NCBI GenBank assembly: GCA_002359055.1
Contig: DEQC01000001.1
Coordinates: 3,070 to 20,149 of the forward strand
Source of the DNA: Flavobacteriales bacterium UBA3376
Lineage (GTDB): Bacteria; Bacteroidota; Bacteroidia; Flavobacteriales; Weeksellaceae
DNA length: 17,080 bases
Reading direction: 5' to 3'
Every line of letters begins with the position of its first letter. The first letter of the stretch is position 1. The notes under the pieces were generated by a model. It saw nothing but the letters and a program-made list of their open reading frames with translations. It did no database searches and had not been told where the DNA came from. The position numbers and the translations under genes were made by a program. Positions 8,155-14,425 of the stretch are shown piece after piece.

Positions 8155-9395
8155 TATTCCCTAACAATTAATTGTAAAGTGTTTTTAATAGTTTGTCTTA
8201 GCAATTCTTTTCCTCTCTTGAAATTACTCTCTAACTCTTGGTTGAAATGCCTAAACGTATATAAAGATACATTTTTTTCCCAATCGATTTTATAATCTTC
8301 GCTTAGCATTTCTATAAGTTTTTCGAGTTGATTGAATTTATCTTCTAAACAGAGCGATAAAGTGATGGCTGAATTTTGCATCAAATTGACTTTAATTTTC
8401 AAATCCGCCAATTGGTTAAATACTTGACTGATTTTATCTTCGGTTATGAATGAAAAATCGGCCGTCGTTAAAGTCAAAAGATTTTGATTTTTTTTGACAA
8501 TATAACACGGAACATAAGGTTCCAAAGCTGAACCGTTTTTAATTTCCGTTCCTCTGGAAGTCGGTTCAATAAAGGATTTTACATAAAATGGAATTTGCTT
8601 CTGACGCAATGGTCTCAAAGTTTTTGGATGAATCACAGATGCGCCATAATAAGCCAATTCAACTGCTTCTTCGTAAGAAATTTTGTGAAGCAATTGTGCA
8701 CCTTCAAATTGCCTCGGATCCGCATTCATAACTCCAGGAACATCCTTCCAAATTGTCATACTGTCAGCATTCAGACAATAAGCAATTATGGCAGCCGTAT
8801 AGTCCGAACCTTCTCGACCCAAAGTTGTGGTAAAGTGATTTTCATCCGAACCAATAAATCCTTGAGTGATGTAAAATTTATTTAAATCTAAAGTTTTGAA
8901 ATTTTCCTCTGTCTTTGTCCAATCCACTTGACCTTCTCTGTAAGTATCGTCGGTTTTAATAAAATTCCTAACATCCAACCAAGTGTTTTCAATGCCTATC
9001 GAATTCAAATATTCACTCACAATTCGAGTGGAAACCAATTCTCCTAAACAAACGACTTGGTCATATACGAAATCATAATTTGGCGATTTATTCCTCTCAA
9101 AAAAATCGTTTGTTTCATCGAAATGAACTTGTATTTTGGATTTAATTTTGTCTGGATTTTCAAACAATCCATCGATGACCTGAAAGTGATTTTGTTTGAT
9201 TTGATCCAAATGAGTTTGGAAATCAGCTGCTTCAAAATAAAGTTTAATCACTTCTTCCAAAGCATTGGTCATTTTTCCCATAGCAGAAATTACCATAAAA
9301 CAATCGTTAAAACCATTGGTTTTCAATACATTTGCTATGTTTTTTACACTATCGACATCCTTTACAGATGCACCACCGAATTTAAATACTTTCAT
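8154..9395 (-). CDS. lysC: Aspartate kinase (monofunctional)
   Basis: This 413-residue enzyme phosphorylates L-aspartate, the first committed step toward lysine/diaminopimelate, threonine and methionine. The N-terminus MKVFKFGGASVKD carries the KFGG ATP-binding signature, with Ala for the usual Thr. TTLGREGSDYTAAIIA (GRGGSD motif, Glu for Gly) and MTIWKDVPGVMNADPRQ are the aspartate- and nucleotide-binding segments, and EEAVELAYYGASVIHPKTLRP is also characteristic. From about residue 300 a short regulatory region resembles tandem ACT domains (NLLTLTTADFSF; INLMQNSAI-like strand). There is no homoserine dehydrogenase fusion. A promoter box lies 27 nt upstream, and olsF follows with a one-base stop/start overlap. 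A gene of this family may serve lysine or diaminopimelate supply; the C-terminal effector cannot be predicted. Confidence 0.93.
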   Translation of the reverse strand: MKVFKFGGASVKDVDSVKNIANVLKTNGFNDCFMVISAMGKMTNALEEVIKLYFEAADFQTHLDQIKQNHFQVIDGLFENPDKIKSKIQVHFDETNDFFERNKSPNYDFVYDQVVCLGELVSTRIVSEYLNSIGIENTWLDVRNFIKTDDTYREGQVDWTKTEENFKTLDLNKFYITQGFIGSDENHFTTTLGREGSDYTAAIIAYCLNADSMTIWKDVPGVMNADPRQFEGAQLLHKISYEEAVELAYYGASVIHPKTLRPLRQKQIPFYVKSFIEPTSRGTEIKNGSALEPYVPCYIVKKNQNLLTLTTADFSFITEDKISQVFNQLADLKIKVNLMQNSAITLSLCLEDKFNQLEKLIEMLSEDYKIDWEKNVSLYTFRHFNQELESNFKRGKELLRQTIKNTLQLIVRE

Positions 9396-9421
9396 CCGAA
9401 AAACTGATTAATAAATCTTGG

Positions 9422-9429
9422 CAAAGATA
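9422..9429 (-). promoter_or_regulatory. -7 box of the lysC-olsF operon
   Basis: On the minus strand this reads TATCTTTG, a perfect TAnnTTTG. The nearest TTG upstream is 23 nt away, at the long end of acceptable spacing. The predicted start near 9416 gives a leader of about 20 nt before the ATG at 9395. The -33 element would lie inside the end of the GIN-domain gene, so the two minus-strand operons are separate or overlapping transcription units. No terminator separates them. Confidence 0.6.
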
Positions 9430-9441
9430 GACATTGTTGCT

Positions 9442-10179
9442 TTATGGATAAACAACTCGACCGGTATAAAGTTGTTCTATCTCTATATGCTCAGGTGTGT
9501 TTTTTAACACCAAATCTCCTGTACTCAGCAATTTACCCGTGATTTCTAACACAGGAAAAACTATCATATCATTGCTACTTCTATGAAAAACATGAATTTT
9601 TTGAGCTTTCAAATGCTCGGCTTCTAATCGTACATTGGATGCCCAGAAGTTGACCGATAATTGTTGGGTTTCTCCTTTGATTTTATAAACACTCGAAACA
9701 TTGCTGTTGATATTTAATTCAAGATTTTCAATCCAAAGATCGAATTCAGAATAAGCGGTTTCGTCTATGATTCCAGATTCTAAAGTCAAAGTCGGAAAAG
9801 TCAAAACCCCATCGGATTTTACAGAATATTGAGAAGCGGAATAGATTTTATTCAAATTGGGAATTTCGATAAAAACTTTGGCGGAATGATAATTCCTAAG
9901 AATTCCACAATTGCTTTCTTCTTTAATAAACAATTCATTATCAATAACTTCAAAGCTTACATTGTCGATAAGATTTTCTCCATAAACCAATTTTACCTTT
10001 TGTTCATCGGTTTGTTTGATGATTAATTCTATTCCTTCAGAGATATTTACTTTATTGAATTCATCGACCAATATCAATTCAGTTTTTGATTTGCCTTGAC
10101 TTTTAAAACAATCCATTCCACTTTCAGAATCACAACTCCAAATCAGTACAAAACTCAATATGTAAATAAAATTTTTCAT
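9442..10179 (-). CDS. Head-GIN domain (DUF2807) lipoprotein
   Basis: This 245-residue lipoprotein has signal peptide MKNFIYILSFVLIWSC, with Cys16 as the predicted lipidated residue. After DSESGMDC, the region from about residue 36 to 225 has the repetitive short beta-strand pattern of the head GIN domain (DUF2807, putative autotransporter adhesin). It opens with VDEFNKVNISEGIELIIKQ and continues through NVSFEVIDNELFIK and VFIEIPNLNKIYSASQYSV to the closing strands. Such domains form right-handed beta-solenoid-like folds of unknown function and are very common in Bacteroidota. The acidic residues just after the Cys are compatible with surface export in this phylum, but this is only suggestive. 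It starts 8 nt after the stop of the PagL-like gene, so the two form an operon. The function is unknown. Confidence 0.85.
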   Translation of the reverse strand: MKNFIYILSFVLIWSCDSESGMDCFKSQGKSKTELILVDEFNKVNISEGIELIIKQTDEQKVKLVYGENLIDNVSFEVIDNELFIKEESNCGILRNYHSAKVFIEIPNLNKIYSASQYSVKSDGVLTFPTLTLESGIIDETAYSEFDLWIENLELNINSNVSSVYKIKGETQQLSVNFWASNVRLEAEHLKAQKIHVFHRSSNDMIVFPVLEITGKLLSTGDLVLKNTPEHIEIEQLYTGRVVYP

Positions 10180-10187
10180 TCAATGAA

Positions 10188-11282
10188 TTATAATCTCAAT
10201 CCGACTGATAAATCAAAAGCTTCAGCTTTGGAAAAATGAGTTTTTAAACCCATTCCTGCAAATATTTTCGGATGAAAATAATATTTCAAACCGATGTGCT
10301 GATAAACGGCTTGATTGGCTTTGTATTCATCGTGAAGATAATATCCAAATTGTGCTTCAAAAGACAAACGATTGATAAAAAGTTCATATCCAGCGAAAAT
10401 TCCTACTCTTTTATAATCCGTATTTGGACTAATTCCTAATTCAGGAAAAGACACTGCCATCATTTCAATTTCCTTTTTGGATTTCATCGATAAAAACAAA
10501 TCCAAGCCCAATTGAAGTGCACTCGACTCAGTAAATTGTTTATCGGCATGAACCGCTATAAAATAAAATGGGTGTTGTCCACTTCCAATGATATTGCTTT
10601 CGTGAATTCCACTTCTCAAAGTAACTGAATATTTGATGGGTCGATAAAAAGTCGAATCTTTGGGTTCTCTGATGCGATAATTTCTTTCGTTTGTATGGTC
10701 AAATGTATAGTGCAAACCGATATTTGCTCCGACTGTATTGATACTCGTATTTGGTGTTTTTATAGTTCCGTTGGAATGATGAATCAAGAAAGTTCCTGCT
10801 CTCAATCCTAAACCTTCCCAAATGTTTTCTTTTTGAAAATTGAGCATAAAAAAAGTAGATGGCATGATTTTAGTTCCAAACGCAAGATTTTTATAATTTT
10901 CTTCTTTGTGGTAAGGATTTGTGTTGTAAGCAAAACCTTGACCCACTCTTAGTTGCAAATTTCTTTTTAAAAAATAAAAATTATAATGTGCGAAAATTCC
11001 ATATAGATCACCCAAAGTCGGATTGTGGTTGTTTTGGTAATGAAAAGTAAAACCGATGTCTGGATAATTCAACCTTCTTTGCCATTCTTTATCTCCAAAT
11101 GTTTTTTGTTGAAAAGAAAGAAAAACACCTTCGGGATGAGCGCTGATCAAATGTTTAATTTTTTCGGAATGCGGAAGTATGCTGCTGTAATAATAATTGA
11201 CATCCAATGAATATTGAGGTTTCTCAGTTTGTGAAAAAACCAAAACGTTCAAAAATAAAACGATGTAAAATATTCTTTTCAT
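10188..11282 (-). CDS. Acyloxyacyl hydrolase / PagL-like lipid A deacylase family, outer-membrane protein
   Basis: I place the start at 11282 rather than the in-frame ATG at 11312. MKRIFYIVLFLNVLVFSQ is a normal signal peptide (cleavage after FS), while the longer form adds ten residues and would begin upstream of a -7 box. The mature protein of about 346 residues is rich in alternating aromatic beta strands and ends in an aromatic-containing strand (the final residues read DLSVGLRL), as in an outer-membrane barrel. The segment FLIHHSNGTIKTPN (166-178) matches the H-x-S-N active-site motif of PagL, which removes an acyl chain from lipid A, and fits the Bacteroidota acyloxyacyl-hydrolase family. 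His168 and Ser170 correspond to the catalytic His and Ser. The position 14 residues after the His, Glu in PagL, is Asn182 here. Activity on lipid A is therefore inference. The GIN lipoprotein gene follows after 8 nt. Confidence 0.75.
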   Translation of the reverse strand: MKRIFYIVLFLNVLVFSQTEKPQYSLDVNYYYSSILPHSEKIKHLISAHPEGVFLSFQQKTFGDKEWQRRLNYPDIGFTFHYQNNHNPTLGDLYGIFAHYNFYFLKRNLQLRVGQGFAYNTNPYHKEENYKNLAFGTKIMPSTFFMLNFQKENIWEGLGLRAGTFLIHHSNGTIKTPNTSINTVGANIGLHYTFDHTNERNYRIREPKDSTFYRPIKYSVTLRSGIHESNIIGSGQHPFYFIAVHADKQFTESSALQLGLDLFLSMKSKKEIEMMAVSFPELGISPNTDYKRVGIFAGYELFINRLSFEAQFGYYLHDEYKANQAVYQHIGLKYYFHPKIFAGMGLKTHFSKAEAFDLSVGLRL

Positions 11283-11291
11283 AAGGATTTT

Positions 11292-11299
11292 CAAAAATA
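11292..11299 (-). promoter_or_regulatory. Possible -7 box for the PagL-like/GIN operon
   Basis: On the minus strand this reads TATTTTTG, matching TAnnTTTG. No TTG lies at the right distance upstream. If it is used, transcription would begin only a few bases before the ATG at 11282, giving a nearly leaderless mRNA. It supports the shorter start, but the AT-rich context makes a chance match quite possible. Confidence 0.35.
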
Positions 11300-11433
11300 G
11301 AATAAAAATCAATCAGTCTAAAAAATTTGTAATCGAATTAAGAGTCAATCATTGAAAGTTGTATGGATTGCGAAAGAAAATCTGAATCATTTAAATAATT
11401 TAAACGAAGACTTTTTTATATCAAATTAAGTTT

Positions 11434-11441
11434 TAAATTTG
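11434..11441 (+). promoter_or_regulatory. -7 box for the trp leader-trpB2 transcript
   Basis: TAAATTTG matches TAnnTTTG exactly. The expected -33 region is a T-run (11412-11417) without a clean TTG. A start near 11447 would place the leader-peptide ATG (11462) about 15 nt into the RNA and give a leader of about 160 nt to the terminator. An AT-only palindrome, TTTAAAT-A-ATTTAAA (11390-11404), lies just upstream and could be an operator or simply AT-rich DNA. Confidence 0.5.
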
Positions 11442-11461
11442 CTTATTCAAAATCAAACTTG

Positions 11462-11548
11462 ATGGTACAATTTTTAAATACAAATTGGTGGTGGCAATCG
11501 TTTAAATCAGACGATTGGCTGTTGCATTGTATATATAAGTTGTATTAA
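11462..11548 (+). CDS. Tryptophan-rich leader peptide of the trpB2 attenuator (28 residues)
   Basis: ATG at 11462 opens a 28-codon frame ending in TAA at 11546-11548. Residues 6-14 are NTNWWWQSF: three consecutive UGG codons (11486-11494), with a fourth Trp at residue 19 (11516-11518). Four Trp in 28 residues is far above the usual rate of about one percent. The Trp triplet directly precedes the hairpin whose disruption would favour antitermination. There is no Shine-Dalgarno sequence, as is normal in this phylum, and the AT-rich stretch before the ATG is typical of its starts. The peptide itself is not expected to have a function; its translation rate reads out charged tRNA-Trp. It is too short for ordinary gene callers. 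Confidence comes from the combination of Trp codons, mutually exclusive hairpins, terminator and downstream trpB-type gene. Confidence 0.85.
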   Translation: MVQFLNTNWWWQSFKSDDWLLHCIYKLY

Positions 11549-11606
11549 AAAATACTTTTACAATTGAAACATTAACCGTCTGAATATGCATTCAGGCGGT
11601 TTTTTT
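11495..11606 (+). promoter_or_regulatory. Ribosome-mediated tryptophan attenuator (regions 1-4)
   Basis: Region 1 CAATCGT (11495-11501) pairs perfectly with ACGATTG (11511-11517) across a 9-nt loop. Region 2 TCAGACG (11507-11513), partly overlapping that 3' arm, is the exact complement of CGTCTGA (11577-11583), which lies in the 5' arm of the terminator. The antiterminator can be extended by A-U pairs across a mismatch. The 1:2 plus 3:4 and 2:3 structures are therefore mutually exclusive. A ribosome stalled on the Trp codons at 11486-11494 would cover region 1 but leave region 2 free to form the antiterminator. With ample charged tRNA-Trp the ribosome moves on to the stop at 11546, 1:2 can refold and the terminator forms. 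This is the geometry of classical trp attenuation; it is deduced by hand pairing. Confidence 0.85.
11575..11606 (+). terminator. Attenuator terminator (region 3:4) upstream of trpB2
   Basis: ACCGTCTGAAT (11575-11585) pairs with ATTCAGGCGGT (11590-11600), 11 bp with one G-U, closed by a 4-nt ATGC loop and followed directly by six further T residues. It sits between the leader stop (11548) and the trpB2 ATG (11647), so it can act only on entry into trpB2. Confidence 0.92.
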
Positions 11607-11646
11607 ATGCCCAAAAATTAAGTTTAACCCAAAAAATTTATAAAAA

Positions 11647-13020
11647 ATGAAAAAGAAAAAATTTTATTTAGAAGAGAATCAAATGCCGAGACATTGGTAT
11701 AACATTGTGGCTGACATGCCGAACAAACCTTTGCCTCCATTGGATCCAAAAACATTAGAACCAATTGATCCAGATGCTTTGAGAGCGATTTTCCCAGATG
11801 AAATCGTTCAACAAGAAATCAGTCAAGAAGCGTTTATCGATATACCAGAGGAGGTTTTAGAAAAGTATAAAATCTACAGACCATCACCATTGATTCGAGC
11901 CACAGAATTAGAAAAGGCTTTGGATACTCCCGCAAAAATATATTATAAATATGAAGGAGTTTCGCCCAGTGGTTCACATAAAACCAATACAGCTTTGGCC
12001 CAAGCTTATTATAATTCAAAACAAGGAATCAAAAAGATAACGACTGAAACTGGTGCTGGACAATGGGGAACAGCTCTCTCATATGCTTGTGCTCAATTTG
12101 GTATCGAATGTGAAGTTTATATGGTGAAAGTGAGTTTCGAACAAAAACCCTATCGAAAATCTATGATGAGTACTTATGGAGCTAAAGTTTATGCTTCGCC
12201 AAGTTCAAGAACAAAATCTGGACAAAAAATTCTTGAAGTCGATCCAAACACTTCAGGTAGTTTGGGAATTGCAATATCTGAAGCCATAGAAATGGCAGTA
12301 ACTCAAGAAAACACTAAATATTCTTTGGGTTCAGTTTTGAATCATGTTTTATTGCATCAAACCATCATAGGCGAAGAAGCAATGAAGCAATTTGAATTGG
12401 CAGACGATTATCCAGACATCATCATTGCACCTTTGGGAGGTGGATCGAACTTTGCTGGATTGGCTTTTCCTTTTTTAAGGAATCAATTAAGAAATCAAAA
12501 GAAAGTCAGAGCAATCGCAGTTGAGCCAGCATCTTGTCCAAAGTTGACAAGAGGTCAATTCAAGTATGATTTTGGAGACAATCAAGGATTTACGCCTTTG
12601 TTGCCCATGTACACTTTGGGACATGATTTTGTGCCGGAATCCATTCATGCAGGTGGTTTGAGGTATCATGGAGCAAGTGTTTTGATTTCTCAATTGTTAA
12701 AAGATGGATTGATTGAAGCGAGTGCTTTGCAGCAATTGGAGTGTTTTGAAGCTGGAATTTTGTTTGCAAAAACAGAAGGAATTATTCCAGCTCCTGAAGC
12801 TACTCATGGAATTGCTCAAGTCATCAGAGAAGCTAAATTGTGCAAAGAGAGTGGAGAAAGCAAAACGATTTTATTCAACCTTTCTGGACATGGTTTGGTC
12901 GATATGCAAGCTTATGATGATTTCATATCAGGTAAGTTAGGAAATCATGAATTAGCCAATCAAAAAATAGATGAAAGTCTATCAAAATTAGAAAAGTTTC
13001 AACCCAAAGATTTGATTTGA
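11647..13020 (+). CDS. trpB2: TrpB2-type tryptophan synthase beta chain (TrpB-like PLP enzyme)
   Basis: This is a 457-residue fold-type II PLP enzyme that condenses indole with serine (or O-phosphoserine in some archaeal TrpB2) to tryptophan. The long N-terminal extension (MPRHWYNIVADMP, PPLDPKTLEP, RAIFPDEIVQQE) and ETGAGQWG instead of ETGAGQHG mark it as the TrpB2 clade, not the TrpA-partnered TrpB1. The PLP lysine is Lys112 in SGSHKTNTA, the catalytic Glu is Glu134, the PLP phosphate loop is LGGGSN (about 263-268), and NLSGHG lies near the end. No trpA or other trp gene is in the window, and a terminator follows directly, so it is a single-gene unit. The tryptophan attenuator in front strongly supports a biosynthetic or indole-salvage role in tryptophan supply, rather than an unrelated PLP reaction. 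Whether TrpB1 is also encoded elsewhere is unknown. Confidence 0.92.
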   Translation: MKKKKFYLEENQMPRHWYNIVADMPNKPLPPLDPKTLEPIDPDALRAIFPDEIVQQEISQEAFIDIPEEVLEKYKIYRPSPLIRATELEKALDTPAKIYYKYEGVSPSGSHKTNTALAQAYYNSKQGIKKITTETGAGQWGTALSYACAQFGIECEVYMVKVSFEQKPYRKSMMSTYGAKVYASPSSRTKSGQKILEVDPNTSGSLGIAISEAIEMAVTQENTKYSLGSVLNHVLLHQTIIGEEAMKQFELADDYPDIIIAPLGGGSNFAGLAFPFLRNQLRNQKKVRAIAVEPASCPKLTRGQFKYDFGDNQGFTPLLPMYTLGHDFVPESIHAGGLRYHGASVLISQLLKDGLIEASALQQLECFEAGILFAKTEGIIPAPEATHGIAQVIREAKLCKESGESKTILFNLSGHGLVDMQAYDDFISGKLGNHELANQKIDESLSKLEKFQPKDLI

Positions 13021-13042
13021 ACAAATCTAATTTCTCATGTTT

Positions 13043-13081
13043 AACTGCCTTTATTGTCTGATCGATAAGGGCAGTTTTTTT
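13043..13081 (+). terminator. Intrinsic terminator after trpB2
   Basis: AACTGCC (13043-13049) pairs with GGCAGTT (13070-13076). The stem continues inward for seven more pairs (two G-U), leaving a 6-nt TCTGAT loop, and the tail has seven T residues. It lies 22 nt after the stop and isolates trpB2 from the downstream gene. Confidence 0.9.
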
Positions 13082-13141
13082 GTTTGAATGTTAATTTCAC
13101 TAAAGTATTCTTAAGAAAATTTAGCTTCGATTAAAAAACCT

Positions 13142-13149
13142 TATTTTTG
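13142..13149 (+). promoter_or_regulatory. -7 box upstream of the cystathionine gamma-synthase/lyase gene
   Basis: TATTTTTG matches TAnnTTTG. The -33 region has TTTAG at 13120-13124 rather than TTTG, with a 17-nt spacer. The predicted start near 13155 gives a leader of about 24 nt to the ATG at 13179. It lies after the trpB2 terminator, so this gene is probably expressed independently of tryptophan control. Confidence 0.5.
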
Positions 13150-13178
13150 TCAATTACAAAACATAAAAATTTATTTCA

Positions 13179-14318
13179 ATGAAATTCAATACAAAAGCTA
13201 TACATGGTAATCAACATCCGGAACCTATAACGGGAGCAGTCATGGTTCCAATTTTCCAAACTTCAACTTTCGTTCAAAGCAGTCCTGGAGTCCACAGCGG
13301 ATACGAATATTCGCGTGCAGCGAATCCAACGCGAACGGCTTTGGAAGAATCTTTGGCGAGTATAGAAAACGGAAGCAATGGATTTGCATTTGGTTCAGGT
13401 TTGGCGGCGACTGATGCTGTGATGAAATTATTGAATCCTGGTGATGAGATCATTGCAATGGATGATTTATACGGTGGTTCTTATCGTATGTTTACACGTA
13501 TTTATGAAAAATACGGATTGAAATTTCATTTTGTCGATATGACAAATCCTGAAAATATAAAGGATAAATTAAATGATAAAACTAAATTGATTTGGATAGA
13601 AACTCCTACAAATCCTTTGATGAAATTGGCCGATATTCAAGCGATTTCTGATATGGTTCGAGACAGGGATTTATGGGTAGTAGTTGACAATACTTTTGCT
13701 TCACCTTATCTGCAAAATCCTCTGGATTTGGGTGCGGATATAGTGATGCATTCAGCGACTAAATATTTGAATGGACATTCAGATGTGGTAGCAGGTGCTT
13801 TGGTGGTGAAAGATGAAGAATTAGCAGATCAAATTCATTTTCAATTATTTGCAGGTGGAGGAATTTTAGGTCCACAAGATTCTTATTTGGTTTTAAGAGG
13901 AATTAAAACACTTCATGTTCGCATGCAAAGACATTGTGAAAATGGTCAAAAAGTAGCTGAATATTTATCCAATCATCCAAAAGTTGGAAAAGTATTTTAT
14001 CCAGGTTTAGAAAGTCATCCTCAGCATGATTTAGCCAAAAAACAAATGCGTGGTTTTGGAGGAATGGTTTCTTTTAATTTCAAAAGTGGTTCAGAAGACG
14101 AAGCCAGAAAATTTTTAGAAAACCTCAATGTATTTACCTTGGCAGAAAGTTTAGGTGGAGTTGAATCTTTGGCGAATCATCCAGCAACTATGACTCATGC
14201 ATCGATTCCTGCCGATGTAAGAATCGCAAATGGAGTGACCGATGATTTGGTGAGATTGAGTGTAGGTATCGAAGATATTGATGATTTGTTGAGCGATTTA
14301 GAAGCTGCACTTTTTTAA
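13179..14318 (+). CDS. Cystathionine gamma-synthase or gamma-lyase (Cys/Met metabolism PLP enzyme)
   Basis: This 379-residue fold-type I PLP enzyme belongs to the Cys/Met metabolism family. Motifs include YEYSRAANPTR (42-52), FGSGLAATDAVM, MDDLYGGSYRMF, LIWIETPTNPLMK, VVVDNTFASPY with the PLP-ring Asp170, and the Schiff-base lysine Lys195 in HSATKYLNGHSDVVAGA. GIKTLHVRM, YPGLESHPQH and the ending TLAESLGGVESLANHPATMTHAS are also typical. The enzyme either makes cystathionine from an activated homoserine and cysteine (methionine synthesis) or cleaves cystathionine to cysteine. The sequence resembles both, so I leave the choice open. Length is normal for the family. It has its own -7 box; upstream is the trpB2 terminator, and downstream are two hairpins without a T tail. 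Confidence 0.9.
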   Translation: MKFNTKAIHGNQHPEPITGAVMVPIFQTSTFVQSSPGVHSGYEYSRAANPTRTALEESLASIENGSNGFAFGSGLAATDAVMKLLNPGDEIIAMDDLYGGSYRMFTRIYEKYGLKFHFVDMTNPENIKDKLNDKTKLIWIETPTNPLMKLADIQAISDMVRDRDLWVVVDNTFASPYLQNPLDLGADIVMHSATKYLNGHSDVVAGALVVKDEELADQIHFQLFAGGGILGPQDSYLVLRGIKTLHVRMQRHCENGQKVAEYLSNHPKVGKVFYPGLESHPQHDLAKKQMRGFGGMVSFNFKSGSEDEARKFLENLNVFTLAESLGGVESLANHPATMTHASIPADVRIANGVTDDLVRLSVGIEDIDDLLSDLEAALF

Positions 14319-14344
14319 TTTAAATAATTGATAAATAAATGGTT

Positions 14345-14382
14345 AGAGCGATTGTTTACAGTCGCTCTCCAATGCCTATTGG
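14345..14382 (+). repeat. Two tandem hairpins between genes, no T tail
   Basis: AGAGCGATTG (14345-14354) pairs with CAGTCGCTCT (14359-14368), 10 bp with one G-U and a TTTA loop. It is followed without a gap by CCAAT-GCCT-ATTGG (14369-14382). Neither has a T-run on either strand, so this is not a canonical intrinsic terminator. It may be an mRNA 3'-end or stability structure for the upstream PLP enzyme gene. The second hairpin overlaps a possible TTG -33 element of the peptidase gene. Confidence 0.5.
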
Positions 14383-14407
14383 GTAATTCAAAAAATTTGT
14401 ATGTTTA
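14379..14407 (+). promoter_or_regulatory. Possible promoter of the M1 peptidase gene
   Basis: TTG (14379-14381), an 18-nt spacer and TATGTTTA (14400-14407, one mismatch to TAnnTTTG) give good spacing. A start near 14413 would leave about 12 nt before the ATG at 14426. Confidence 0.4.
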
Positions 14408-14425
14408 TCGGAAAATTTTTTAACA

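Noticed and set aside
11390..11404. Palindrome TTTAAAT-A-ATTTAAA upstream of the trp leader promoter, considered as a repressor operator.
   Set aside because: It consists only of A and T in an AT-rich gap. No known operator resembles it, and the attenuator already explains tryptophan control.
11607..11621. ATG immediately after the attenuator T tail as an alternative start or second leader.
   Set aside because: The frame ends after four codons and is out of register with trpB2; the ATG at 11647 begins the conserved TrpB2 N-terminus.
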